Source: Parelaphostrongylus tenuis
Taxonomy: Eukaryota > Nematoda > Chromadorea > Rhabditida > Metastrongylidae
Direction of reading: 5' to 3'
NCBI GenBank assembly: GCA_019055375.1
Contig: JAHQIW010005386.1
Coordinates: 310,001 to 374,000 of the forward strand
Length of the DNA stretch: 64,000 nt
Shown here: piece by piece, positions 11,341-23,305 of the stretch
Position numbering within the stretch: the first letter of the stretch is position 1
How the letters are laid out: each line of letters opens with the position of its first letter
Program-made: the position numbers and the translations under genes
The notes under the pieces: generated by a model
What the model was told of the DNA's origin: nothing
Database searches by the model: none
What the model saw: the letters and a program-made list of their open reading frames with translations, nothing else

Positions 11341-14329
11341 TTCAAATCGTGAATCCGTTTATCTTGTTTCTAAGTAGCGCCTATGTGTGTCATGGTTTTA
11401 CTGTTGTAGATATAATTCAGTAACTCTGCCAAATTGCCTGTGGTGCTTTGTCTTCCCCACGTATTCATAGGACGAAAAATCAGCAGAGTATTCGTAGATT
11501 TTGTCAAATATGAAAAAATCGCTAACCCTAAACGATGCTATCGTTTGTGAAGCGTTGTCGTCGTTATACAAATCACTTTGAAGCATTTACTTTTATTCTA
11601 ACATCTAGATGTCGTCATCTAATGGTGTTTGATGTTGCGACGTCGAATAACGCCAGCATTGACTTTTCTGGAACCTGATCGTGTGACGATATCGATAGGC
11701 AAGAACAAGAGCAAGAACATGATGATGTTAGACTGCAAGATTAGATATGAAGAAAAGAACTTTTAGTCCACATCGGACAACCATGTCTCATTCTGGTACC
11801 CCTGTCAATAATGTCAATAAAACAAAAGCCATCTCGCATTGATGGATATGTTATCATAACCGAGTATAATGGAAAATTCAGTGAATTAGTAAATGAATTA
11901 TCATATTCTTTTTTCCTAATCTAGAAAAACTTACTTTTAATTTGTTGTAGTTCCCACACCAAAAATTCAATGAGTATCTTATTGTTCTAGAAAATGTCGG
12001 GAATTTGATGTGATAGCTAAAAAAATATTTTGATATTGGTATCTCCCTTCAGCTGATTCTTTATAGTTATTTTTGACTGTTGATAACTCGCTGTCGCTAT
12101 ATGCCATATCTAAACGCATTGGTTTGGATTTTTGACCGCTTCTTTTGAAACATTCCTTTCTACCTATATTCAAAACTTTTCACCTAATTTGGCTAATATC
12201 AAAGATACTTGTTAGTTGATTTTCTCCCTCTTTGGTATCAAAAAGCTGGATGGCGAATTTTCATAGTTTCTGTCTTGATTAATCAATTCCCTAAATTATT
12301 ATTAGATAAAAATAATGCTGCTACTTTGACAGCAATTCGACTTTGGATGTATAGTTTTCAAATAAGTTGCTCTGCACTTAGAAGTTGGCTACATAATTCC
12401 TTTACTTCAGTTCGGAAGCCTTGCCTTTGTTTTTTACGAGATAACACTTTCTTTCAATGAAAATTTCACTGACAAATTGAGGTTTTTCTGTGAAACTAAT
12501 TGAAATCATGCTTATAAGGCAAATATCAGGTTGATGTGAAAGTGATTACGGTCTATTCAATATTGCAGTTACCGTTTGATATTAGGATCCGTCTGAAATC
12601 GAAAATTCTTAAAATTTGATAATGCAGTTCTTTTGCACTGACCTAAGTGCCCTTGGCAGAGGCTTTGCAGAATATAACGGTATCCTAGACTTAAAGGTTC
12701 ATTGTACAAGCTCATAAATATTTATAGTTGCCTTAAGATGGAATATATAAGCGATAGTTAGACCTAAAGTTTTAAAAAGAATCGTGGTGAGCAGATGATT
12801 TATCATCAGAAGGATGCGATCGAGGAAGATGGATACTGAAAGGTGTGAATATGCCGACGTCACCACTTAGTGAAATGCATCGTAGCACAGGAACGGCCGA
12901 ATACACGTGGAAGTGGCGCATCGACGAATTCAATACAAACATGCACAAACAAACATAGAGAGAAAAGGAAAGATAAGGACAGAAAATGAGGGAGAAGAGA
13001 AGGAGAGAACGAGAGAGAGAGCTACTCAAAGGACAAGCACGAATCTTGTAATACTTTGTAGCATCTACGTTTCAGCTGTGTCAACGATCAGATTGAAGAG
13101 TATAGACAGCTTAAGGTAAGATCGATTAGCAAAGGGGGTCTAGTGGGTTTGATTCAGATGACTTAGATGATACCATTCAAGCATCGACGTCGGCGATTAC
13201 TGGAAGCTTCTTGTTCGAATACAATTCCTTTTACAGTTGGTTATGAACTCAACATACTTGTTCCTCTTGACGTCACTGTTCATTGAACTGTGAATTTTGG
13301 CAAGCTTATCGTCTACGATCACTTCTACTTTAGAAGACCAATTCTATCAACGACAGACTGCCTTCGGTTACTTGTGAAAAGTACACACTTTTGAGCTTTA
13401 TTGCAATTTTTTATCACCGGTATCGCGAGAATGTAACTCAAAAATTCATATTCTACGACGAGGATGTCTAGAAGAAACTTGTTTGGGTACTTCACTTCAT
13501 TTGTATTTTGTATAGGTGTCGAAAAAAACAGGCTTCTTTCATACTGAAGAGGTCATCCTTGAAATAAACCAACATTTTTGACCTTTATAATCATAACACC
13601 TCACGTGTGTTGGATTTTTTTTTGGCTTGAAATGTTTGCTCAGCCAACAACAACTTATACACTTAGCTTCGGTCAACAATAATACCAGAGCATTTAGTAT
13701 TGGTCAAGAATTCATTTTTATTGCATTGATTTGTACTTCTAACACATCATAAGCAAATGGTACTTACTGAACTGATCAAGTCTAATCAATTAATCATTAT
13801 TTACTACAATGCACGGTATGAAAGTCATACCTATAGAATACCATCTTTATGTCGACTATCTCAAACGATTACGGTCACATTCATGATTAACAGAATTGAA
13901 GTTTTCGTGAACAAACATGCTTTTTGCATTGATCGTACCTCGTACGTACTTGTAGAAGCTTTATTCCGAGGAAGCAAGATTTTCATCCTCTCACAACTTT
14001 CCGTAGTATTCAGTATAGCGTGTAATTCTTAGTGAACTAGTGGAGTCCCTTTTAAGAACGCGGATGATAGTACAACTCATGGCCGTTAAGAAACTATTAC
14101 TCGGTATGACACCCGATCCTAAACGAGCGCTTCTATGTAACACCGAATGACTGCTCCACTGCTGAGCTTGACCCTCAAGCATTCATTTGAAGGTTCGAAC
14201 CGTGTTGCGATGCTTTGCCACTCAACATTCTTCTGCTACCCTTTGTTGTTTGTCTATTCTACAGTCAACTCCCAGGCATCGATCACGCATAGTTCGTCGA
14301 AAACGACTTGCTTTTTGGATACAAGCATT
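11341..14329. other. No gene recognised (partly duplicated flank)
   Basis: Up to about 13.4 kb this is non-coding sequence shared with 38.6-41.6 kb, including a GA-rich stretch at 12955-13025. From 13.4 to 14.33 kb there are only short AT-rich frames with no recognisable protein. Confidence 0.5.
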
Positions 14330-14700
14330 ACGCCGCCCTGAATGCCTGTCCGTTTATCATCGACGAATAGTGATAGCAATTTTCTTGATCACTCGCCGAT
14401 TATTTCTATAATTTCTCAAGTATATTGTTTTTCATCGCTTGAGCCAATATTCCCAGAGCCAGCATTTTTGATGCATGCATTGTTTCCCATGCTGTTAACG
14501 ACTCAGTCACCGACATTATCATCGTCACTGCCTGTAACTTTTCCAAAAAAATTTCCTAGCTTCGTTTCTAAACATGACAAAACCTTCAGCTCGGAATATT
14601 TATTTACACATATTTCTTCCCACAACTCCGACGATTAGCAGCTTTGCAATAATCTACAAAGAATGGCCCTTCCTACATGCAGTTAATAACAAATTTTGGA
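14330..14700 (+). repeat. Dispersed repeat shared with 33270-33500
   Basis: Both copies read KHDKTFSSEYLF-like (here) or RHNKTFNSNYLF-like (there) in an open plus frame, followed by HN near the stop, and then share the nucleotides GGCCCTTCCT. Similarity at protein level as well as DNA suggests an old mobile-element reading frame, but I do not recognise the family. Confidence 0.45.
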
Positions 14701-14732
14701 ATTATACACATCATAATTCCAATTCCTCGCGA

Positions 14733-14957
14733 TATCAAGCGCTCCCCAGGTAGACCACCAATCCGATGGTGCGTATCTTCACGAAAGGACTAGAAGAAAG
14801 AAATGATGCTCAACGAATCCCTAGAGCTAGGAGGACCCACTGGGCTACTCTTGGACGTGACAGGGTAGAATAAAAGTGTTGCCGGCACCCCCTCGAGTCA
14901 CTTCGCAATCAACCGAACGACAGGTGATACAAGTGATATACTTCCGAATTAGAATCT
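14733..14957 (+). mobile_element. RTE-type LINE, 3'-end fragment
   Basis: About 225 bp matching the last part of the element at 25917-26125: CAGGTAGACCACCAATCCGA, GGACCCACTGGGCTACTCTTG, and the closing ACAGGTGATACAAGTGATATA, the last two differing slightly between copies. A 5'-truncated LINE insertion is the simplest reading. Confidence 0.85.
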
Positions 14958-15394
14958 ACAGCCATTACCAATAACATCTCTTCCTACCATTCTGAGCAAG
15001 ATACAGTTGGATCCAAGAGCATACATTTTCTATTAGATAGATTGATCTCTAATTTACATTGGCTACCTTGTCGTCTATGTGGAATAGTCATGTATTGTGA
15101 ACTTGATCTGACAGCCAATCCAACGCGGTGCTCGAGTTTTAGCCTTTGACTGTCCTGCTTGATTAGATGTGCACACCTAAACACCGGGTCAAATTTGATA
15201 TGGCAAATAAGGAACAAATAGGAATTTGCACTACTTATTAGCTCATCCAAAGTACGATCTGGCTTGTTGCCTAGAAATCCTCCCCGAAACAGAAGTGTTG
15301 ACTCTTCTTTGCAAACAGTAACTATTAGTAATTTTAATTATAGCATATAGTAGAATAAATCATTCAGAAGAGAATTTATTTACGATGCTATTGA
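14958..15394. other. No gene recognised
   Basis: An 88-residue minus-strand frame (14984-15250) shows no recognisable family. Nothing else is visible. Confidence 0.4.
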
Positions 15395-15610
15395 TAGAGC
15401 ATGTTATCGGCCTCAGTGAGGTGTTGTACTAGGTAGTCTCTGATGTGGGCAGTTCGATCCCGCTATTACCTGTCATTCCAACCTCTAGAACCGGAGGATT
15501 GGCATCAGACTTATGTGGAAAGAATGCAACACTGGCGTGATATATCACTGGCCACCGTGAGTCACTTTAAAAGCTACACATGCATTAAAATCACTTTTAA
15601 CAATTATTAA
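15395..15610 (+). mobile_element. SINE (family A), heavily diverged
   Basis: B-box-like GGGCAGTTCGATCCC, then GGCATCAGACTTATGTGG, CCACCGTGAGTCACTTT and ATGCATTAAAATCAC, in the same order as other family A copies. The A-box is degraded. Confidence 0.5.
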
Positions 15611-18600
15611 TGAACCCGATTGCTTGAGTGCATCTCTAGACATTCCTCAAAGCCAAGACTTTTGATTATCTATTATTTAACTCATATCCATTTGTTCAAC
15701 TACATGACCTGATCTCACGTGTGTCAAGTTCAGCAGTTCTTTCACTCGGATTTCTGTGTCTCATTGATCACCTATAAAGGTCCTTTGATAAGCTTATGTG
15801 TTCGGCTACAATTTGAAGGCCTTCAGCGTCTTCATGGTTCTGTCGTTGAGCGACGGTGAAGAAGTATTCTTCTTGCAATCTTCAGATATGGCCGCTTAAG
15901 ATTTTTCTAAGTTCCCAAGACCGACTGTCTATTAACCTCGGTATGCTTCAGGCATGGTGTTCTGCTCAAAGAAGAAAATCAAGAATTTTTCTAAGTTTCA
16001 AACCAATTTGTCAATTCTGGCGAAAATGAGATGTTGGGTTTCGTGCGACGGACTCTAGCGAACAATTATCTTCGTACTTTTCAACGACATCTTTACCACT
16101 GCTTTTTCCGCTTTTCTTGCTTGAATGAAGTAAACTAATCTCAACATCTACATGATGAAAATGACTGCTGTAAAGGAAATCAGTCAACGTCTTGCTTAGG
16201 ATGTCAATTTAGTTACACGTCAGGTGGGCCCCTGATGCCGCTTCTATCATCAAAAGCTATTCTCTCAAATTGATCGTTTATCCCGATCTCGATTTTGAAC
16301 GCGTTTTATCGGGCACTCTTTTCGTCCATTGTCCTCTCTGTCGCTCCCATTGTATCTACTTCTATAATCTTTTCAGTTCCAGATTTAGTTACTTGAACGA
16401 ATGGGCGTCCATGGTATTAGGACCAGGTCTTGGTAAAAACCCTCAGTTGTGTCCTCAGTTTAATGCCATGCCCGATTTTGGATTTTGTGGAGGGGAGGGG
16501 GGAAGGGGTGGCTAATGTTCTACTTACTATGTGTGTGAGAGAGAGGAAAGAGAGTTTACTTCAGTGTCTTAGCAGAAGAAAGCCAATATGCCGTTGACAA
16601 TCGGCAGAGAAAATTCGCTAGAGATATCATTTTATGCACGACGATCATCTTAACTTCATTCAGTAATTGTCATGTTTTAAATTGGTATCACCTCTCTAAC
16701 CACTGTTTGTGTGTTCAGGGATGATGTATGCCTTCCTTGCGAATCTTTGCGCAGCAACGACATTCCTATGTTGCAGTCAGCGATCCTTACACCGATCACA
16801 GTTGAGTTTTGGAAGCTCTCGAATCTGCTCACGGCGTGCGAGACATTCTGGCCATCAAATAGGGCAATTTTAATCATTTACAATGTGTTCACGTCTTTTC
16901 GTTCACGCCCTCGTAACTTTCCACTAAAAGTTGCTATTTCTGCATCATAGCTTTTCTGTTGTACGGGTACTCAAATATCTCATTTGAATTTTTCTGAATT
17001 TTGCGCATAAGGTATGCGAGACAATTCGACGCAGAATCTTGTCTCATCGATATAGCAAATTTTCAGAATCATATCCTTGAAGGCTCTTCAACACTTAGGA
17101 GAATTAGGTACTCATAAAGTGAATTGATCACCTAGAAAATCTTTCAGGATCAAAATCAACTCTAAAGTTCAGCAGCCCGATTTGGTGTTATTTGAGTTAT
17201 TGTGGGCAGTCCAGCACGTAATGTAATGGAGTCATTCTATGTTGCCGCGCTTTACACAAACGTACTCAATGACGCCCGATACGAGCCGCTCACGAGCTGC
17301 AGATAGAATATAAACATAAAATAAACATGCAATAGCTTGTCAAAACCTCTTAACTCTCTTAGAAGAGTGGCTGATCTGTTTGATTTTTTGGTTGCCTCCA
17401 AGATATTGTGCGCAAGTAAAAGGACTGGCACTGAGGCAAAAATAAGAACCAAGCCTTGCCACAGCTTCGATGTTCATAATTGTGATCCTAGTTTTTAGTC
17501 GCTATCCATCACTCTCTTGTCGTTCAAGAAATTATTCTTTGTCTTCTGTTTCGCACAAGACGATATGAACAGATATCTCTAACTAATTAGAGTCTGAGTA
17601 TACCCAGTTTATACGAAAAAATTTAAGTGCTGGCTTCTATTCCTGGAAACTTGGTTACACCGCTGCAGAAGTGGCTACATCATGAAGTGGTATCGAAGGC
17701 TAAGCAAAAGATGCTTACTATCCCACTCCCTCTCTTCTCATCCCTCACACACACAGAAAATTTCTTATCAAGAAACATGTACTGAGCAGTTACGAGTTGT
17801 TGCACAAGAGAAGAAGAGAAAAAAGTTAGTCATTACACTTGACACGAGAACTACCCATCTCAAATGGCTATGAGGGAATAGTCATCGAGACCAGGTCAAA
17901 AAAGGAGAAATAGGCCCTTTTAAAAAATACAAGCCCAATCGGAAAGGTGCTGTTAAAGCAACCCCTCATAGGTAAGTTTTGCCCTAAGAAAATATGTAAA
18001 AAACAGTGATCTGAAAAACTTTGTGGGTATTATAAAAAGTCTACCTAATAAATTACGTCGACAATTAGTCCCGGACTGTCTGCTTGACCGTCTATGCAAT
18101 GCAGAGGATCGCATGAAATGTCCTAACGAAAGCGATGGAAACTACAAGAGTTCCGGTTCAATATAGATGTGTTATAAGATATGTAGTGACGAATACATAG
18201 GCTATAGGCAGACCTTTCTTTGTTTGCTCAAAAAACACCTGGGCACCTTGATATAAAGTCGAAAAGTTGAACAAGTTTCCTTTAGGTCCATGTATGGTAG
18301 AAAGGGATAACTGTGAAGAGTTTTTGGGTCAAAGATAATCCTGAAGCACGAGTCAAAAAAAAGTGGGTGCGGAGATCCGTTGAGGTTTTTTGAATACATT
18401 TCAACAGTTCAGAAATGAATAGAATGAGAGAGTGCCTATACAAAACAAGTGATATGGCACTTATCCAGATTAATTTTTTGATTCATGTAAAGTTTATCAT
18501 TTGAAGCGTGTAATAGCGAACCGGTAATTTTTTCCACATAAGTAGTCAAACAGTGCTTTACTTATTAGCTAGACATTTGGATGGATTTTTGCGCTGAATT

Positions 18601-19799
18601 TTCAACAGATTTAGAGAAATCACATGCATAATCAATCATCTTTCCAATCGATTATTTCTATACCTCGCTATAAAGATTTAATATAGTCTATGAGAATGTT
18701 TAAAGTCTTTTTTTTAGTTGGTATATCTTACGTACGTTTTGGCGGCATCCTCACTTTGTCGGAGTCACACGCCCCATACTGAACTCTACTCCATAGCAGG
18801 GATGGGTAATGTCATATATTATATTGTGGATAGTTAGATATGGGTGTGGTATCTGAAGTCTAGGCTCTGAGAAAGGCGAAATCGCTGGAACGTTTGCTGT
18901 AGATTCTGAAGAAGATATATCGCATGCATCTAAAAAGGACACTTTGAAGATCGACATCAATATTGTACTAGTAACACGTCTGCCTCTAATATTTTGATTT
19001 CTAAATTGTCGAAACGTTGAGCATTTTATTGAGACACCTATGCCTCCATTTAAGGCATGCCAATTTGTAAGACGAATGGGTATTGTGACCAACATCATTC
19101 TCTACAGTTTGATGGAAAAGGCCAAGTTTACTCTTGACTGTTAGCTAATTAGGTTCGCACTGAAACGGATACAAGTGGCATGGAAAGTCACGAATACTGT
19201 GATTTTCAAAATTGGAACTCTCACTATGACTTATTGAGGCTATGCTTTCATCACCTGACATCATAAATATACAACGTCACTTTTGCCATCTACAGTGTTG
19301 GCTACGGGATATCCGTAAACATGTAACACTTTAACCGATCGGTCATCACACTATTTTTCGTCACTGAGCGAATCCCAGTACTTCTAGCAATTAATTCGTT
19401 TTTCGTCTTCTTCTTGAATGCGTAGAATGCTGGTTGAGCGAGTCTCCTTGCAATCTCGATGATAGCTTCTGTGGCGCTCCATAGGACGTTGGATTGGTCC
19501 ACCTCATTAGGAATACCTGGTGGCTTTCTCCAATCAAAAAATGATCAACGCGCGTCTCCTTAGTGTCTATGCCATGATGGCTTTGATGACAATTCCAAAT
19601 ATGCGTAAACAATGTGAATGAAAAAACAAGTAATGTCATTGTGTTGAGTGAAGACTGATTATTTCTCTTGGATCTGATTTTTGTTGCTAGAACGATGGAA
19701 AATCTATCCCTGTCACATTTCCAGATAGCAAACACAAAACAAAAGGCCATTACAACGTTATTTCAAGCGTTTTATTAAGACTACACTCAAATTTCAATA
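15611..19799. other. 4 kb without a recognised gene
   Basis: Short scattered frames on both strands with no conserved domain. A G-rich run lies at 16488-16512, followed by a short GA tract. A 115-residue minus frame at 18751-19098 and a 119-residue one at 19391-19750 were not recognised. Confidence 0.45.
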
Positions 19800-19860
19800 T
19801 ATCTCATAATTATTATTTGAGTCAACATGTCATGTGGTCTGGTAATGAGCTCTTGTACAG

Positions 19861-19906
19861 CTTGATACACACGTGTTTCGACCATACAGTCTCGTCAGTC
19901 GGACAG
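19861..19906 (-). ncRNA. Hammerhead-like motif, left arm
   Basis: Minus strand: CUGACGA core, helix II GACU/GGUC with GUAU loop (paired, with one U.G), GAAA, then ACAC..GUGU helix III and a UA before the cleavage site. Helix I (UCCGA with UCAAG) is now mispaired, so cleavage is doubtful. Confidence 0.6.
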
Positions 19907-20168
19907 AACCCGTTATCTTTTAGTCTTTTTAGCCAATACTCTCGGGAGCCCTATAAAAAAGGTAGCGACACTTCATAACAATGAAACACTCGAAATAAAG
20001 GTATAATATTATAAAAATACCAGCCAAAAAGCAATCGAGTGTGCAACACTGTAAGCGGTGATAATTTCATTTAACTTACAGTGCAAATCGTTAGTCGTTG
20101 CTACCTCTTCAAGGGTGAGTAGGGCCTCTGAGAGGATTGGCTAAAAAGACTAGAAAACGATGGGTTCT

Positions 20169-20211
20169 GCCCGACTGACGAGACTGTAAGATCGAAACAC
20201 GTGTATCGGGC
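20169..20211 (+). ncRNA. Hammerhead ribozyme-like motif, right arm
   Basis: Helix I GCCCGA/UCGGGC (6 bp), CUGACGA core, helix II GACU/GAUC with GUAA loop (one C.A mismatch), GAAA, helix III ACACGUGU, A17. Predicted cleavage is between 20205 and 20206. Confidence 0.7.
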
Positions 20212-20273
20212 TGTACAGAGCTCATTATCACATCACAGGACATGTTGGCTCAAATAGTAATGATGAGAAAAGG

Positions 20274-22284
20274 CTATTCAATGTACGATAAGAGCAAGAA
20301 CTCAAAAAAAAGTCTCGACTTTGCTTCTTCTCTGTTCCTTATAGAATTTGATGAAATGGATGACAAAAGAAATGTTTCCATGAGAGGATTGTGAAATTTG
20401 ATCAATTAATTGGATTAACAAATTTCAACATAGCTGAATGTTTGAACTCAGCAGAAAATGACATCGAATGTAATCTGTATGTGTCAATACGTCTTGTTGC
20501 AGAGGTGAAACAAGCATGAATTTAGAATTGTCAATAAAAAATTTTATTTGTGTAAAGGAGTTGTCCAGTCGAAATTTTAGACAGAAAGGCACTCGCTATA
20601 TCATCGTTTAGAAAGACATTTACGATTTTAAAAATTTTCCGTCGAGCATTTTCGTCTAAGACTCAGGACCTGTGAGTTGCTATAGTTTTAATAAAACGTA
20701 AGTAAGGCGCGGGGGTGAATCCATCACTACTTACTACTTCCTCTAGCGATGAATGTGATTTTATTTGTGAAATGTTTTGTTGACCACTAAATGACAATTC
20801 TCAGTACTTCATTCGCATATCCTCGGCATTGATCACATAATTCTGTACTTTCTCAATGAGCAGACCAGAAGTTTTTGAAAGCAAAATTAATTTATCACAG
20901 TATAGTTTGGAAACAATGACTGACGTACTAGTGATTTTGCCGCTTTCAAAGGAAATATGAAATTGACGTGCAACCTACTCAGTCAGACATTTTCGAACCA
21001 ATGCCGGCAAAATTTGATTTATAACTGTTTAATTCCATAGTTAACAGCTTCTCGTGAGTTTTGTCGCTTTGACGTATCTCCGCTCAATATTGAGGACCAG
21101 CCTCAAATATTCTTACATTGGCGAGGAGTGTGCTTAGCTCACACCAAAGAACCGTTCCGAAATATTGCTAGAGATCACGTGTAATGACGAGGCATTCATC
21201 CTTGCGCCTGATCAACATCTATATTTGGTGGCTCAGCTTCTCTCCTCCTTGCTCTATGCCTTTGTGGTCGTGGTTAGTAAACACTCGATATGGCATATGA
21301 CACTTAGAAAACAACGGTACCATCTGGCCGTGAAAAGGCTCTCTAAGTACTCATTGTACTGACAAATCAAGCAGATAATGATGAGAGAACTCCAAAAGCT
21401 GAAATGACTAGCAATGAAGCTGTAGCATCTTAAATAAGAGATACAAAGTAGCTCTCGAAGGAGAATATGAAATTTCAAGGAAAAAGTGATAGGAAGCAAC
21501 AGGTAAAATTTGTAAAGTCATAGACACTTACTTTGGTACCGACTATACAGCCGGATTTTTCTATTAATACTCTTACGAGCAAGTCTTTTACGTTATCGCA
21601 AACGTCGCAAAGTAGTTTTAGTCTGAGCTCGTTTCATCTCTGTAGTTATGATGTGCGGCTCGTACAACAGTCTAATTGATAATCATACGAAATCATCAAT
21701 TTTTACAAATCCAACGTTTCAATCTAGGAAGCAACACAAATCAATTGATCACCACCATCATCTCTACTCAAATGTAACCTTGAAGATGCTGAGTACTGAA
21801 AAGCATTATATGGTTGAAGAAATTACAAAATTACAAAAGGTTCAGAGCATCAAAACGCTGATAAACATTGATATTGTTCATTGTCCATGCGATCGATATG
21901 TCATGTATCCATTGAAACTTTGTAAACTTCCATAGTTTATATGTTTGAAGAAAAAAAGCACGATAAAATATTGATTCATGCTGCAAGAATCATACCCTTT
22001 GCATAACTATCTTGCATAAAGGCTGAAGATGCCAAGCCATTGAAATGTAGTCGTGAGTTTTTCTTTAAAATTTCAATGATGCATTCTAGAAGAATACGTT
22101 TTTCTTTTTTCATTCTAGAAGAATACGTTTTTTTCTAGGATACTTTTCAAAAGAACAGTATCCACCCGCCGTCCCATCTCGCTAATTGACGCAATAACTC
22201 ATTGCCCAACCTTCTTAATTATCTACAATTAGAATAATAAATATTTGAAGATATGCACATGATCCACTGACCTCCCTCTTTGAG
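20274..22284. other. No gene recognised
   Basis: AT-rich with short frames only. A tandem pair of the word CATTCTAGAAGAATACGTTT occurs at about 22081-22134. Confidence 0.45.
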
Positions 22285-22708
22285 AAATCCCGCCCGGTTA
22301 GTCGCGAGAGCACGTGGTGCGTCCCCACGTGGTGGATAGGGGAATAAACGCGAACCAAAAGCGACCGTGTGCTTCCCAAGACGCAGGTGGATTCAGAGGA
22401 GAGCACCCCTGCTTCTGCAGCGCCGACGTAAAAAAAACTCTATTTCTACGAGTCAAGTCGGCCAAAAGTCTGCAATCAAGCGGCTGGGAAGTACATGGGA
22501 GGCGGTTAGGAGTCGCCTCCAACAATAAACTCCTCACGCTCCCTCCGAGAGAGACTGGCAAGCCACTCGTGAGTACCCAGCCCCCATTTCATAGAGCCTG
22601 GCAAGCTATACGTTGGGTATCAAATTGCCAAAAGCGGTAACATATGCCTGATAATCATTATTTGAGCCACGCATGTCAGTGGTCTGTTAATGAGGGCTGA
22701 CTTATAGA

Positions 22709-22751
22709 GCCCGATACACGTGTTTCGATCTTGCGATCTCGTCAGTCGGGC
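22709..22751 (-). ncRNA. Hammerhead ribozyme, left palindrome arm
   Basis: Complement of 23022-23064 with identical pairing: helix I GCCCGA/UCGGGC, CUGACGA, helix II GAUC/GAUC with GCAA tetraloop, GAAA, helix III ACACGUGU, A17. Predicted cleavage is between 22715 and 22714. Confidence 0.85.
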
Positions 22752-23021
22752 AGTTTACCCGTTCTCGTCTTTTGCTAATCTCTGTGGGTGCTCCAGTCCC
22801 CACAATAAGAGTTAGCGACGACGTATGTCTTACACTCTGTGTTCAGTGAAGAACTCACCAAACACAGAGTTTTTTTACACTCGAATGCTCGTGGCTAGTA
22901 AAAACTCTGTGTTTGGTGAGTTCTTCACTGAACACAGAGTGTAAAACATACGTCGTCGCTAACTCTTATTGTGGGGACTGGAGCACCCACAGAGATTAGC
23001 AAAAGACGAGAACGGGTAACT

Positions 23022-23064
23022 GCCCGACTGACGAGATCGCAAGATCGAAACACGTGTATCGGGC
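23022..23064 (+). ncRNA. Hammerhead ribozyme, right palindrome arm
   Basis: Helix I 23022-23027 pairs with 23059-23064. CUGACGA core is at 23028-23034. Helix II 23035-23038 pairs with 23043-23046 across a GCAA (GNRA) loop. GAA is at 23047-23049, helix III 23050-23053 with 23054-23057, H17 is A23058. Every conserved core position is present and all three helices pair fully. Predicted cleavage is between 23058 and 23059. Helix III has no loop, so a dimer may be the active form. Confidence 0.88.
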
Positions 23065-23305
23065 TCTATAAGTCAGCCCTCATTAACAGACCACTGACAT
23101 GCGTGGCTCAAATAATGATTATCAGGCATATTGTAATTTGAGCTGTGGTCTTAAGAAAACACTCGAAATGAACGGTAACATATATGGACCTCATTCCCCT
23201 GACCCCGAAAGAGCCCTTGGTACGGCAGCGCCAGGTAGGACGAGTACGGAGAGGCTGCTAAAATCTCAGGGACGAACTAGGCTGCCAAGATCGAAACGGA
23301 CTAAA

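Larger units (their letters stand above)
7462..13400 (+). repeat. Segmental duplication, intact partner
   Basis: Helicase exons 13-17 and about 3.8 kb of downstream sequence are colinear with 34675-41580. Anchors outside the exons include the 3' flank at 9840-10020 (matches 36730-36910), TGTACACATGACTAGAGA near 10508 (37440), the CTGATCGTGTGACGA segment near 11675 (39025), and AATACACGTGGAAGTGGCGCAT near 12900 (41070), which differs there by one base. Introns are shared, so genomic DNA was copied, not mRNA. The outer limits are approximate. Confidence 0.85.
19800..20273. mobile_element. Hammerhead-bearing foldback element, older copy
   Basis: The outer arms match, with divergence: TATTTGAGTCAACATGTC at the left against the complement of GACATGTTGGCTCAAATA at the right. 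They continue through TAATGAGCTC, the ACACGTGTTTCGA block and GTCTCGTCAGTCGG. The centre (about 19960-20110) is less symmetric. It is the same family as the palindrome at 22643-23130. Each arm has an outward-reading hammerhead. Confidence 0.8.
22643..23130. mobile_element. Near-perfect 488-bp palindrome with two hammerheads
   Basis: The arms run from 22643 to about 22876 and from about 22898 to 23130, separated by about 21 bp. They differ at only a few positions, such as an extra T near 22753 and CT against AA near 22829. The outer ends are TATGCCTGAT and its complement, with TA on both sides, compatible with a TA target duplication. Within each arm ACTCTGTGTT...AACACAGAGT forms a smaller hairpin. 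Each arm carries a perfect outward-reading hammerhead. It interrupts the RTE 5' leader, so it inserted after that RTE. Confidence 0.9.
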
